The translations under genes were made by a program, and so were the position numbers. A model generated the notes under the pieces. It had not been told where the DNA came from and made no database searches. It was given only the letters and a program-made list of their open reading frames with translations. Shown piece after piece: positions 1-11,528 of a stretch of 18,987 nucleotides of DNA. The stretch is taken from assembly GCA_000697335.1 (NCBI GenBank), contig JNEM01012033.1, positions 1-18,987 on the forward strand, written 5' to 3'. The first letter of the stretch is position 1, and each line of letters begins with the position of its first letter. This stretch comes from Conidiobolus incongruus B7586. Lineage: Eukaryota; Entomophthoromycota; Entomophthoromycetes; Entomophthorales; Conidiobolaceae.

Positions 1-2889
1 TTTAAATTATGATTTTTATTATTAAATTTGAATATTAAAAATTTAAAATTAAAATTTTGTTATGATAATAAAAAAATATTAATTATAAAAAAAAATATAA
101 AATTAAAGATATATATCTTATTGCAAGATATAATATCAAATATAAATATTGAAATAGATAATAATTAATATAAATTTTCCTGAATTAGAAATAGTCAGTT
201 ATAAATAATAAAGATTATCAATATATTCCAAAAAAAAATAATCTACTATTTTAAAATAATTGATATATTAAATGAAAATGAATGAAGATGGATATTAATA
301 TATTATTCTAGTGCTGGGAGCTAGGATAATTATAATGTGTTAAGTTTGAGTATTGATAGGTTATAATATTATAATATAATCTATTTAGAGAATTATTTGA
401 AAATTAATCCTAAAGTTTTTGATATAATTCCCATTTTTTATATTCGGATAAAAATGGATAAATTTGAGGGAAAATAGGATGAGGTAAATTAAAATATAAT
501 GGTGAAGATATATAGAATAACTTGGTAGGATAGTGACAATTAATGCCAAAATAAAATAATGTAAAATTCAATTGATTGTTAAAATTAATTTATTAATAAC
601 CATTCTATTTTAAGTCAATCGAAATATTTATTTAAATATCAATTGAGTCCTTTATTATCAGATACAAATTAAAAAAATCTTTCAATTATTTCTTTATATT
701 ATGAATTATAATAATAACTTAAAAATAAATTTTGATCCCTATTTTTTGGTAAGTGTATAATTAAAAATATTATACTCACAAATCAATGTTAGATTTATAA
801 AAAAAAATTTATTAAACTAATAATATACATTAATATATAAATTTTATAAATATATATATTATAGTATATTATAAGGTTAAGATTTATATCATAATTTACC
901 ATATTAATCAAACTTTGTAAATGACACAAAAAATCCTAAATTTTTTAATTTTAAAAAATATTAATGCAAATCAAACTCTGAATTATATGATTTAATTAAT
1001 AGTTCTTTGAAATAAATTTATTATGTAATTATAATACTTTAGTATTTATTAATACTGGAATCTATTGAAATGAACAGTATTATGAATTATTTAATTTTTC
1101 TCTTAAATTATTGAATATTATATTGAGACATTTTAGTCAGATAAAGAATAAAGAGTTTTGGATAATTACAAACTTGTTGTTTAGCTGAGCTTAAAATATT
1201 CGCTATAAATAACATACCTGTTTTATATTTCAATTCATTATTTTGTAACCTCTCTATTTAGCTAAAAGAAAATATTATAATACCGTCATGATTACAATAA
1301 CTTGCATGTTAATAAAATATGCTGAATATATATGAAATAAAAATAACATAGATATTAAATCTTTTAAGTATCAAAAAGTTCATTAATTCTAATTCCCAAC
1401 TTAATATTATATTCATTTAATTTCACACCAACTAACATAAATATAAATATTACTAAATAATAAATTCAAGTTATAATGGAAAATAAAAAATTAAATTTTA
1501 TAAACTATGATAAGTGAAGTCAAATGTTAAATTAGAATATAATAATTATAGATATATTATGATATTACAATTGGCAATATAAAATATATTAATATTAACA
1601 AAGGTGATTAAAATATTAATTAAGCAATGAATTGATTAATCTTAAAGTATAAATTGGTAGATTAGTTTTAAAAAAACGTCATGAAATGAAGAAATTAATG
1701 TATAATTTTCTCAATATAAATGCAGTCTGTAAATGATAAATATATGTAAGCATGTATTGCGTATATTGCTAAAGTATGGAGCAAAGTTTAACTGTCAATA
1801 ATTGAAAATGATTGGTAATTGTTTTGAATAATAACCTAACTAGACATTCAGAATATACATTTCTGAAATGAACATAATTTTAAATGTTTATCTATCTTTT
1901 TATTCTAAAGTTTAATATAAATAATTGTTGAATTTGAAATTTTAATAATATTAATTTTTTTGAATAATTAAAATTAGTGTATAAGAAATACTTCAGTCAT
2001 ATTTATAAATTATAAAATTTAAATTTGTTGGTGATATTTTTATAGATTTAAATTTGTAATATTTTATATGAATGAAGTAACTTGAAATATGATTAAAATT
2101 ATTAAATGTGAATAACAAATATTACAAAGTTAAAGTAATATATTTCACCGTAATTTTATCTATTAATAGTCATGATTTAATATATACACTAAAATATAAG
2201 AACTTTTTATTATATTTCCAACAATTATTTAAAGTTTCAAAAATTAAATCTTGATTTTAATTATAATATAACAATATTTATTTACATATAATAATATATA
2301 TATATATATATATTGTTATTATTGTTATTATTATTATAAAATGATTTCAATCATTTCCTGAAATACAATAAATTCAGCTTATTAGTAATATATAAATATA
2401 TAGTTGTAAAGTAATTAATAAAGTTCAACTATTAACCTCAATTAGTACTTTGAATATGGTATTTTTCTTAGCTGCAATTTCAAGAACTTAATAAATTGAT
2501 ATGCTTTGAATAAGCACTTAGTTTTTAGATTTGTTTGCTAATTTAGATTTATTTTATTGGGATTTTTGAATTGAGAATGAGAATTGAATGAAATTTCAAA
2601 TGAGTTTGAATGAAGTTGAATAATGTGAATAAATTTGAATATTACGTGAAACATGTGCCATGTATCAAAATAGAAGTGTCTGCTAATTGGTAGTTTGTGC
2701 CGATTGATCACATTAAGTACTCAACATATTAGCTCTATCAGTAGTTAATTTTCAATTGTATTTAAATTCTAAGTAGTAAACACTGTTTCCACTCTATTTC
2801 TCAAAATCTTGTATCAAAAAAGGAAATCAATTCCCTAAATTTCAAGTAACCAATTCGATTTAATACCACCATTCAACTGAATTTCCAAT
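1..2889. other. AT-rich gene-free spacer
   Basis: I see no credible gene here. Every frame on both strands is broken by frequent stops, and the base composition is visibly much more AT-rich than the coding regions. The only ordered structure is a compound simple repeat near 2.3 kb and a loose GAAT/TGAA-rich stretch at about 2568-2640. Old elements that have mutated beyond recognition may lie here, but nothing can be named. Confidence 0.6.
2294..2337. repeat. Compound (AT)n / (TTATTG/TTA)n microsatellite
   Basis: About ten AT dinucleotide units (2294-2313) run directly into imperfect TTG/TTA trinucleotide units to about 2337. It lies some 700 bp upstream of the CDC4 start and has no visible relation to it. 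Confidence 0.85.
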
Positions 2890-3042
2890 CTATTTAAATC
2901 CCCTGCTTGTCCCTCACTCTGCAACATTTTCTTTATCAAATTATCATTTTCTTCATTTCATTAATTCTGTTGGTTCATTCCCCATATTTCTCATTCATTC
3001 TTTTGAATCTTGTAATCATTTTATCACCCGCGTTTCTTTCAA
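2890..3042 (+). promoter_or_regulatory. Pyrimidine-rich promoter and 5' leader of the CDC4 homologue
   Basis: The composition changes just before the start codon: the + strand becomes rich in C and T (runs such as CCCCTGCTTGTCCCTCACTC and TTCATTCCCCATATTTCTC). Such tracts are common around transcription start sites of fungal genes. A CGCG site at 3029-3032 reads AACGCGG on the minus strand, close to the MBF-type ACGCG core. At 11 bp before the ATG it probably lies in the transcribed leader, so cell-cycle control is only a weak suggestion. I see no clear TATA box that stands out from the AT background. Confidence 0.4.
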
Positions 3043-5401
3043 ATGAGCAATCACTCTGCTACTAGAAATAATAATGATTTAACTAATTCTCCAAATATAG
3101 GTAATGCTCAAAATGATAAAACTGTCATTATAAATCCTTCAACTTCCGAAGACAGTCTTAAAAACACCACCAGTGAACTCTTGCTTAATATCTCTACCAA
3201 AGTAAATATTGAAGGCGTCCCACTAAATCACCTTCATACTTTACCTATTCCTACTCATAGAAGGCTTGAAAAAAATGAAGAGTATCCATTGCTTGATCAA
3301 CCAGTTCCTCAAAATCTTCAAAATTTTGTTGAAAATATTGAGGGCCAAACTGTTATCTTAAATAGCACTTCTCTCAATGATGATTTTAACGTTGGAGACA
3401 ACTCTCGCAAAAGATTAGCTTCACCCACATTATCTGCTCATGGCGATTCAGATACTCCACTTGCTTCCACCCGAAAAAGAAGGCTAGGTTCAAAATCCAT
3501 GAACGGCTCAGTGTCAACTTCACCTACTCCTTCTGCCAACTCTCCTTCTCATAATTATCCCGATGCAGTGCAACAAGCATTTCATTCGAATCCCGATGAT
3601 TTCATTCTTCCTTCTCCTTCACTTTCTCCAAGTGCAGCTCACCAGGATATTCAACGCTTTATTAGTCCTAACCCAAGACCCGACCTTCCAGAACTTGGCC
3701 AAATCCCAATTGGTACCAACCCTGCAGAACTTCCTCAATCTCTACTTAATATTCCAAATTTAGTCTCTCAATTTGACTCACTACCCCGAGGACTCAGGAC
3801 TTATTTACTATATCTACTTTTACAGCGATCTGAGAGATATATACTTCAGTTTTTGACTTCTAACATGTATCCCGTTCTCAGAGTAGACCTTTTATCCACT
3901 TTACCAATTGAAGTATCCCACAAAGTTCTATATTATCTCGATTCACGAAGTTTATTCCAAGTTGGTGCTGTTTGTAAGCAATGGAGACGTTTAACTGATC
4001 ATAATGATGATCTTTGGAATTACAGATTAACAGAAGATGATCTACAACCTACACGAGTTCCCGAATTCACACAGAATTTATTGGAACAGTTTAAATTAGC
4101 TAAACCCAGAACTCCAGAGCCAAAAATCCCTATGAAACAGGTGTATAGAAGGCAGGCTATTATGGAGAATAATTGGTGGAAAGGTATTGCCCATCAAACT
4201 TTCTTTCTTGCCCATGGTCGCAATGTAGTTACTTGTCTTCAATTTGATGATCAAAGAATTGTTACTGGTTCTGATGATATGACAATGTGTGTTTTTGATA
4301 CTAAATCAGGTGAATTGATTCATAATTTGACCGGACATGAAGGTGGTGTTTGGGCCCTTCAATATGTTGGAAGCACCCTTGCATCCGGCTCAACAGATAG
4401 AACTTTGAGAATTTGGGACTTGGATACTGGGATTTGTAGACATGTATTCCCCGGTCATACCAGTACAGTCAGATGTTTACAGATATTGATGCCGCAACCA
4501 AGTAAAACACGATTCAATGAAGATGGCACTCCTAAACTGGAACCACCATATCCTCTTGTAGTTACAGGATCCAGAGATACACACCTGAGAGTTTGGAAGC
4601 TTCCCTCGCCATCTGAATCTGAGCCATTTATTGGCAATGACGGAACTTATCCTTCAGAACCTGCACACAACCCATATCATTTAGCCTCTTTAAGAGGCCA
4701 CACACAATCAGTCAGAGCGGTCGCTGGGCATGGTAATATTGTCGTTAGTGGAAGTTATGATAACGACGTTAGAGTTTGGGATTTAACTGATTTTAGCTGT
4801 AGGCTAAATTTGGAAGGACACACTCAAAAGGTGTATTGTGTAGCTTTAGATGTTGAACGAAACCGTTGCGCAAGTGGTAGTTTAGACGCCACAGTTAGAG
4901 TTTGGAACATGGATACTGGAGAATGTATTTGGACCCTTGAAGGTGAGAAAATTTAAATTTTATCACATAATTTTAATGTCTAATTATGTTTATTATTTAG
5001 GTCATAGTCTTTTGATTGGTTTGTTAGAAATATCACCTAAATATATAGTTTCTGCGGCCGCAGATTCGTCTGTCAGAGTTTGGGATTGTGAAACTGGTGA
5101 ATGTAAACGTGTTCTTTTGGCCAATGCTGGTGCAATAACATGCTTTCAACATGATCAAAAAAGAGTAGTTTCTGGGTCTGAGGGCGGTATAAAACTTTGG
5201 GATATGAGAGGAGATAGTAACCAAGACCGAGAATTAGTCAATGGTCTAACAGGATGCTGGCAAACAAGGTTTAACCAACGATATTGCATCACTGCAACTC
5301 AAAGAAATGAGCAAACTTTGATAGAAATCTTTGATTTTGATGTGATTGACGAAGAGCCCAGAATAAGTAATTTAGATGCTGATCGCATATTAGAAGATTA
5401 A
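3043..5401 (+). CDS. CDC4: CDC4/pop1-type F-box and WD40 protein, SCF ubiquitin-ligase substrate receptor
   Basis: The spliced gene has exons 3043-4942 and 5001-5401 and encodes 766 aa. The 58-nt intron (GTGAGA...TTTAG, CTAAT branch-like motif at 4980-4984) splits the Gly codon of a conserved Leu-Glu-Gly-His WD40 turn. Residues 1-240 are low complexity, with basic clusters at 122-124 and 144-147 (a possible nuclear signal) and several Ser/Thr-Pro sites. A dimerisation-type helix lies at about 245-283, the F-box at about 281-327 (LPIEVSHKVLYYLDSRSL), and about eight WD40 blades from 386 to the C-terminus. The three arginines that bind phosphodegrons in Cdc4/Fbw7 appear as Arg477 (HTSTVRC), Arg511 (GSRD) and Arg558 (HTQSVR), and the neighbouring Tyr598 is also kept. 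By family knowledge the F-box binds Skp1, and the propeller recruits phosphorylated targets such as CDK inhibitors in the nucleus. SconB/Met30 is a related alternative, but the blade-6 and blade-7 motifs fit Cdc4/pop1 better. Confidence 0.93.
4943..5000 (+). other. Intron of the CDC4 homologue
   Basis: This is a 58-nt GT...AG intron. Removing it joins GAA-G to GT-CAT and restores the conserved Glu-Gly-His of the sixth WD40 blade. Unspliced, the frame reaches a stop soon after 4950. The CTAAT at 4980-4984, 16 nt before the acceptor, is a plausible branch site. Confidence 0.92.
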
Positions 5402-7151
5402 TTGGCTCGATCATTATTTACTCTAATATTCTAATATTCATTTCATTGTATTTATATTTACTGTATTTTAATGTTGGTTATCATTTTTATTTCGCCAAAG
5501 ATCACGTTGATCTACCACCTCCTATATCAATAAAAATTCATATTAAAATATCAATAATATCATTACAATTAACTTGAAAATTGATCAAAATCAGATTATA
5601 ACAAAATTTTATGCCAACTATAATTTATTAACCTCTAACTTATTTATAAACAAATGAGTAAATTTAGTTTTTACAGTCTTCAAATTTAATAGTGAATAAT
5701 ATTGAATTCACTGACATTTAAGCTATATTTGAAATCAATTCCAATTGATCTATTGGGTAAATTTATTAGACAAATTATAGAATATAAAGTACAGCACAAT
5801 TAAACCTCATTAGCATATATTATCTTTGATTTAATATCAACTAACTGAATAATTATCTCGCTTTCTAAAAACTGAAGAATAATCTTGAACAATGGACATT
5901 GATAATATAAATAATATGATATTTGATTAATTATATTTAATCTAATATAGCATTAATTAATTAATAAATATTCTTTAATAAAAACTGAATTGAAAAAATT
6001 ATATATTGAAATATATATAATTATTATTTTAACTAAAATATAATTAATTTTATTTATTTATAATAATAATTTATAAAAATATTCTTTTTTTATATTGAAT
6101 AAAAAATTTAAAGATTTTAATAATTATATATAAATATATATTAAAATTTTATTATATTTACCATTAAATAAAATTAAAATTCATTAAATATTAATTATTA
6201 TTTTCAACTAGTTTAGTTTTACACACTTCAAAATATAAATAAGACGTAGCTATATTTTGGAAAATAAAGTTGATGTCTTGAGATATAGATAATTAATATA
6301 TAATTGATCTATTTATCTACTTATTACTAAATTATAAATTTTAATCCCATATAATAAAAGTAAAAATTAGAAAATAATCAAAATATTATTTATATTCTAT
6401 ATTCATTATAAAATACATTAATAAAAAATTATAATTTATTTAACAAATAATTTTATTTAATATTATATATATATACTTCTAAATAAATAATAATTAACTC
6501 ATAAATAATCAAAAGCAATAACTGATTTGAATTTTTTTAAAAATTCTCTTTTAAATAAATAAAAATGTGTTATCTCTATTAATATTATTATAAATCTATA
6601 ATAATAAATTTATAATTTAAATTAGAATAATTTTATTTCTCTACTAATTAATAATTAATGGCAAAAATTAAAAATGTGATCAAACGGAGATTAATTAATA
6701 ATTTTTAAATTCAATTATTTTTTTTCATCAATTAACTGTTCATTCAAGTCTTAATAAACTAACAAGGTTAAATTTCTACTTGTTTTCAGTAATACTCTTA
6801 TAATAAAAAATATATATTATTGTTCAAATATTTCAGCTATCAGATTAATTTAATAAAAATACATTATTATATAAATTTAAATAAAATTTATAAAATGAAT
6901 AAATTTTGTTAAAATCATATTAATTAAAATTTATACATAAATCCCCCAAATTTTTATGAATTTGATTTATTTGTTGAGAATTAATTAAACAACATTAATA
7001 TTGAATTTAATTGTACACAAATATACCTCTTAAATACTATCCAATCATATTAAATTAACACTTAATAAAATACAATTATATGATAAAATTACGTATTGTA
7101 AATTTGAGTCGAAATTATAATAATATATATTAAATATTTATTATTTGAAAA
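5402..7151. other. AT-rich spacer between two convergent genes
   Basis: It holds the 3' ends of the CDC4 homologue (from the left) and of the GH5 gene (from the right). Beyond the first 150 bp I see no reading frame, RNA gene or repeat of note. The stretch at about 5930-6650 is almost pure A and T. Confidence 0.6.
5529..5534 (+). terminator. Possible AATAAA polyadenylation signal of CDC4
   Basis: This AATAAA lies about 130 nt after the CDC4 stop. In DNA this AT-rich the hexamer is common by chance, so only the position supports it. Confidence 0.3.
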
Positions 7152-10100
7152 TTAATAATAACCTTCTTGCTCATCCATATATTCTTTAATCATGACCCTC
7201 AAAGAGTGGACTAATACATCTGGGTTTTGGGGATCATGGATTAATTCAAAAGGATCTGGGTCGGGGACAGTTGAAGAATGAAAGTTGTCTTCATGCTCGT
7301 CCAATCCTTCCATGTCTTCGAGAGCATCTCCTTCATCTTCAGCCTTGGGAACTGGTTTGGGGGCTGGGCGATCTTCGTGGTAAGGTGCTTCAGTTTGATG
7401 CCAGTAGAATAGTGTTTGAATTTCTGGTTCGTATCTCCATAAGCCGTCAGAAATATGGACGATTAGAGTCTTGTGGCGGTAATGATAGGTTGGGATGTAT
7501 ATCTCGGTTTGGCGTATGAATTGCGAGTAAGTCTGGTCGTCGGGTCTAGGATTGGGTCGGATTTGGGTAGTGAATTCCAGGTGGAACTCGCTAGATTCTG
7601 GATAATATTCGAAGAATTTGATTTGACCAGCTACTTTGGTTGGATATGGACGAATAAGAGAATCCAAGCATCTGCCACCTACAAACAATGGGCTGTACGC
7701 TTTATCCTGTCGAATGGGAGGTGGATTTGCTTTGGATATAATCGAGAAGTCCTGGTGATTATAGTGATCTCCACTTTCATTATCATTGTTGGGTTGATAA
7801 TGCCAGAACAGCACACCCTTATGACTTTCTTCAACTGCTGATATTAAGCAATCTAATAAAGAGCTCTGCAATGTGTAGTCTCCAGTTTGATACGCCTTGG
7901 ACTGATTCATGTTGAAAGGAATTCCTAATTCACCAATGACCATGGGAATAGGTTGGCCAAAGCTAGTCTGCCCCCATTCATGAAGCATATTAAGTTGCTT
8001 TTGATAACATTTCTTAGCTCCGGCAAGTCCAAGATACGTGTTAGACATTAGCCCCTTTTGCCCTGTTGCAAGTTGGGAGAGACGATCTTGAGTGACCATA
8101 CCATCGAATTTCTTTTCAGAATTCACATTCAAGTCATAGAAATTAGGGCAGTAGACAGCATTTTCAACTTGAGGATATACTTGCAATTGGAGATTGGGAA
8201 TTGGAGAAATAAAAATAGTCAAATCTGGAGCAACATTGCGAATAGATTGAATAAATCGATTAACAAAAGGTAAGACATATTGATGAGGAAAGTTGACCGA
8301 TGATCCGTTTAAGTATTTACAAAAGTATGTGTCATTAATAGCTCTTGGGCATCTCTCAATAGGATCCATATCCCAAGCTCCAGCTTCTTTCCACGGGCAG
8401 CCAAAACCTGGCAGCCAGGCTCTGATTTCTTCCTTATTAACTTCTTGGTTAGCTACTACTTTGACTGAACCGGTCCATGAAACGCCAAGGACAGGTACAT
8501 TCTGTGTTACACCTTCAGCTAGTGCCATTCCCTGAAGAGGTGATGGAGCCAAGCCATATTGAGGAATAGTTGGATCCGTTTCATATTTTGAAAGTGAAGT
8601 TAAACCAATAAAACCAGGGCGTATATTGGGCATTGTAAAGAATCCAATAACACTTTTACACTGACTCAATCTTTGAGCCAAATATTCATAACAATTACAG
8701 TAATGTTTCTGTAGAAATTCTTGAACGAATTGATTTTTGTATAATCTACAGGGAGCAAAAGTGCTACCAGCAAAGAAAAGCGTATACATTGTACAACAGG
8801 CTAATCGGTTATGATTCGTCATCCACATTTGATCTGCGTGTTTTTTCCATAAATCATCCTTAGGCTGAGCTAAAGGCTCAATCGTCGAAGCAATGGGACC
8901 ATGAATAGGATCAATATAGGCAGCTGCTGTCACTTCTAAAGCACTAGCATCTAAACCAGCAACTTCCAGTGTCCATGCAGGTGCGCCAGATCCACCACAA
9001 TGACGACTCCAAGCTTCTTGCCTTGGGTCAATAATCACTTTGAATCCCATGTTATCAGCCAAATCACATAGTTTAATAAGATAATCAATGTATTTCTCAT
9101 CATAAATACCAGGTCCGTCATGTTCAAGTGCTTCCCAAGGTACAACCAATCTGACAATCGTCATTCCCCATAATTTCAAACGTTCAAAATGCTCTTCTGC
9201 CTCATTTAAGGGAAATGGAAGATTTTCAAAAGTGATTGGAACAGTATTGGGACTGTTATCAATCTTGTCAGGAGTTGGTGGATGAGCCAATGGGGGATTA
9301 GGATTGGGTAATCGACTATTTCCAGATATGGCAACTCCTCTTACACTAAGTTGACGACCGAATTGATCTGTGATAAAGTTCTTATTAGCATGGAATTCGA
9401 TATTGGTCCAATTGGTTGCACCGGGACTGGGTAATGGTAGAGGAGGCTCTTCTTCAGGTTCTGGAAGTTGAGGAACGTCTGTGGATAAGGCGGAAAGCAT
9501 AATATCATCAACTAAATTGGGATCATATCCTAAATCCTGGGCGAGTTTCAATGCTGTCATTTCGGGTGTTTCATCAATTTGAATATCTTGATTTTCTTCC
9601 CCATTCTCTGAAGTCAATCTGATTGCTGGAAGAGGTTCAATTTTATCTTCTTTAGACAATTCGGGTGATCGCTCTTCATCTTGATTATTTGGAATAGCGG
9701 ATTGACTAGGAGAGGGTTGAGAATAAATCTCAATATCTTCGGAAATGTCACGAACGTGTTTGGATGTTTGTACCTTCAATGAAGAAGATTCTTGCTCTTT
9801 TCCTTGATCTTTAATATTTAAAGAGTCAATTTTTTCTGGTTGATTGCTAAGCACTTGTGATTCTGTCTTTTCATCTTTTGAAGGTTCAGTATCTTTTAAA
9901 TCAGTATTGGGTTCTGAATTATTTGTTTCTAACGTCAATTCTTCCAAAGGGGCAGGAACTTCTGATTCGGTATCAGATTTCTCATGGCTATTTGAAGTGA
10001 TTTCATTTGTTACATCATTCAATGAAGATGGTGAATGGACTTCATTTTGAACTTCATTGTTTTTTTGATCTATTACGGCATTGACAATTTCTTCATTTTC

Positions 10101-10319
10101 ATTGTGAGCTGAATTCAATTCGGATTGATCCACCACTTTGACATTATTGTCAATTTCATTGGTATCAATTTCATTTACTTTGCTTTCTTTGACTAGTTCT
10201 TCCTCAACTGATTCAGCTTTATTAGTATCTTTTTTCAAATTTCTTTTAGCAGATTTTGGAGGTATGTTTGTGTTTGTATAATTATTTTTTTTGGATTTGG
10301 ACTTTTGTGCCATATTCAT
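7152..10319 (-). CDS. EGH1: GH5 Egh1/EGCrP2-like protein (steryl-glucosidase family), likely catalytically impaired
   Basis: This intronless 1,055-aa protein starts at the ATG at 10319; the frame stays open a little further upstream but without an ATG, and a second ATG lies two codons on at 10313. Residues 1-300 are acidic, Ser/Glu/Asn-rich and probably disordered. The GH5 barrel spans about 304-873: FGRQLSVRGV, RLKLWGMTIVRL (conserved Arg390), GGSGAPAWTL, CTMYTLFFAG, GFIG, FYD, and VIGELGIPFNMN with the expected nucleophile Glu797, then Trp839. A C-terminal beta domain (about 877-983) begins with LDSLIRPYPTKV, as in Egh1, and an acidic tail follows. Characterised relatives cleave ergosteryl-beta-glucoside or glucosylceramide in the cytosol or vacuole. 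From memory of the family, four active-site positions differ here: His to Arg433 (DPRQ for DPHQ), Asn-Glu of the MNEP motif to Pro564-Asn565, and His to Asn726. The acid/base glutamate is therefore missing. Family assignment is firm; activity is doubtful. Confidence 0.88.
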   Translation of the reverse strand: MNMAQKSKSKKNNYTNTNIPPKSAKRNLKKDTNKAESVEEELVKESKVNEIDTNEIDNNVKVVDQSELNSAHNENEEIVNAVIDQKNNEVQNEVHSPSSLNDVTNEITSNSHEKSDTESEVPAPLEELTLETNNSEPNTDLKDTEPSKDEKTESQVLSNQPEKIDSLNIKDQGKEQESSSLKVQTSKHVRDISEDIEIYSQPSPSQSAIPNNQDEERSPELSKEDKIEPLPAIRLTSENGEENQDIQIDETPEMTALKLAQDLGYDPNLVDDIMLSALSTDVPQLPEPEEEPPLPLPSPGATNWTNIEFHANKNFITDQFGRQLSVRGVAISGNSRLPNPNPPLAHPPTPDKIDNSPNTVPITFENLPFPLNEAEEHFERLKLWGMTIVRLVVPWEALEHDGPGIYDEKYIDYLIKLCDLADNMGFKVIIDPRQEAWSRHCGGSGAPAWTLEVAGLDASALEVTAAAYIDPIHGPIASTIEPLAQPKDDLWKKHADQMWMTNHNRLACCTMYTLFFAGSTFAPCRLYKNQFVQEFLQKHYCNCYEYLAQRLSQCKSVIGFFTMPNIRPGFIGLTSLSKYETDPTIPQYGLAPSPLQGMALAEGVTQNVPVLGVSWTGSVKVVANQEVNKEEIRAWLPGFGCPWKEAGAWDMDPIERCPRAINDTYFCKYLNGSSVNFPHQYVLPFVNRFIQSIRNVAPDLTIFISPIPNLQLQVYPQVENAVYCPNFYDLNVNSEKKFDGMVTQDRLSQLATGQKGLMSNTYLGLAGAKKCYQKQLNMLHEWGQTSFGQPIPMVIGELGIPFNMNQSKAYQTGDYTLQSSLLDCLISAVEESHKGVLFWHYQPNNDNESGDHYNHQDFSIISKANPPPIRQDKAYSPLFVGGRCLDSLIRPYPTKVAGQIKFFEYYPESSEFHLEFTTQIRPNPRPDDQTYSQFIRQTEIYIPTYHYRHKTLIVHISDGLWRYEPEIQTLFYWHQTEAPYHEDRPAPKPVPKAEDEGDALEDMEGLDEHEDNFHSSTVPDPDPFELIHDPQNPDVLVHSLRVMIKEYMDEQEGYY

Positions 10320-11528
10320 ATTTTTAGTTTGATTTGATAATTGACAGAACTTCAATTAATATTCGCTAGATAAATGTTGGTTAATACCAGTATATTTTTA
10401 TAGAAAAGGGACATATTGTTAATAATTATAATATTCAAACTTTCAATTATCGAAAAGATGTAAATAATGAATAAATAATTACCTATTCAATGAATTGATC
10501 AAAATTCTAATTATTTAATCTATTTGATGTATATACTAAAAAAATATAATACTATCAATTGTATGCTTAAAATTTTGTTAATAAATAATAATATTAAACT
10601 ATATTAAAATGATAATTATGTATTTTTAAAATTTTTTGACTATTATTTAATATAAATATTGTGGGGATCGGTATTGAAATTAATTAAATAAACTTGAAGG
10701 GTTAATAAAATATGGGATTGTGGTTTAGTAAAATCAGTTATTATAAGATGTTAATTGAGTGCCATAAAAATTGCTAAAGATTATTGCGGTTAAAATTTAA
10801 ACTTGCAGAATTTTAAATCTATAATCTAATTATTATTATAATTATATATATATATATATATATATATAAAGAGAGAGAGAGAGCTATAAGCTATTTACGA
10901 AAATCACTATCCAAAAATGTGATTTATGCTGAGTATCAAATATCCGAGGATATCTCAGAATTGTAGAAAAACTATTATTCAATTTAAAACATTAAAAAAG
11001 ATATCCTAGAAATAGTAGAAATTTGTATTATTTCATAATTCAATAAATTTGTTTCGTGTTTTAATATCTTAATAATAGTTATTTCATTGATTTTATTGAC
11101 ATTTTAAGATCAGTACAATCAAATGTTTTAAATTTCAACTCCAACTGAATTTTTGGAATCGAAATTGTAATAGTACTTTGAAATCCAAAGGTATTAACTA
11201 TTGAAAATATTTTAAAAAAATATAATTATCAACCTTATAAAAATATATAGAACTATATTTATGATTAAATTCAAAGATATAAATGTATTGTTTAACAACC
11301 ACATTCAGATGATGTTTGTCAAAATATATTGATTCAAGAAATATGAATGAAATTAAAAATTGGTTGAAAAAATCAAGTAATAAAAAAAAGCATTTTAATA
11401 ATATATTCAAGTTTTGATTAGTTGATGATAAATATAGAAATGAATTGATGAATGAGAAAGCAAAAAAATTATTAGAATATAATTAGTGATTTAATAAAAT
11501 TTATAATTCTTGAAAGGCGAACCAAGTA
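10320..11528. other. AT-rich spacer upstream of the GH5 gene
   Basis: The right flank of the GH5 start (about 10320-10450) should carry its promoter, but no motif stands out. The rest contains one microsatellite and no supported gene; a 70-codon open stretch on the minus strand near 11.3 kb is AT-driven (Phe/Ile/Tyr/Lys-rich) and was not accepted. Confidence 0.55.
10843..10883. repeat. Compound (TA)n-(GA)n microsatellite
   Basis: Thirteen TA units (10843-10868), two As, then six and a half GA units (10871-10883). The sharp switch from TA to GA is a typical compound dinucleotide repeat and is probably length-variable between strains. Confidence 0.9.

Noticed and set aside
4937-5401. A separate 154-codon ORF after CDC4
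   Set aside because: Only its part from 5001 is coding. It is exon 2 of the CDC4 homologue; the first 22 residues are translated exon end and intron.
7271-8535. Several open frames of 70-120 codons on the + strand
   Set aside because: They lie opposite the conserved GH5 gene and have no motif of their own; they are by-products of its codon use.
10320-10355. Start of the GH5 protein at 10355
   Set aside because: The codon at 10355-10353 is TTG, not ATG. The first ATG in frame is at 10319.
11198-11410. 70-codon minus-strand ORF
   Set aside because: Composition is Phe/Ile/Tyr/Lys as expected from AT-rich random DNA, with no domain or conserved pattern.
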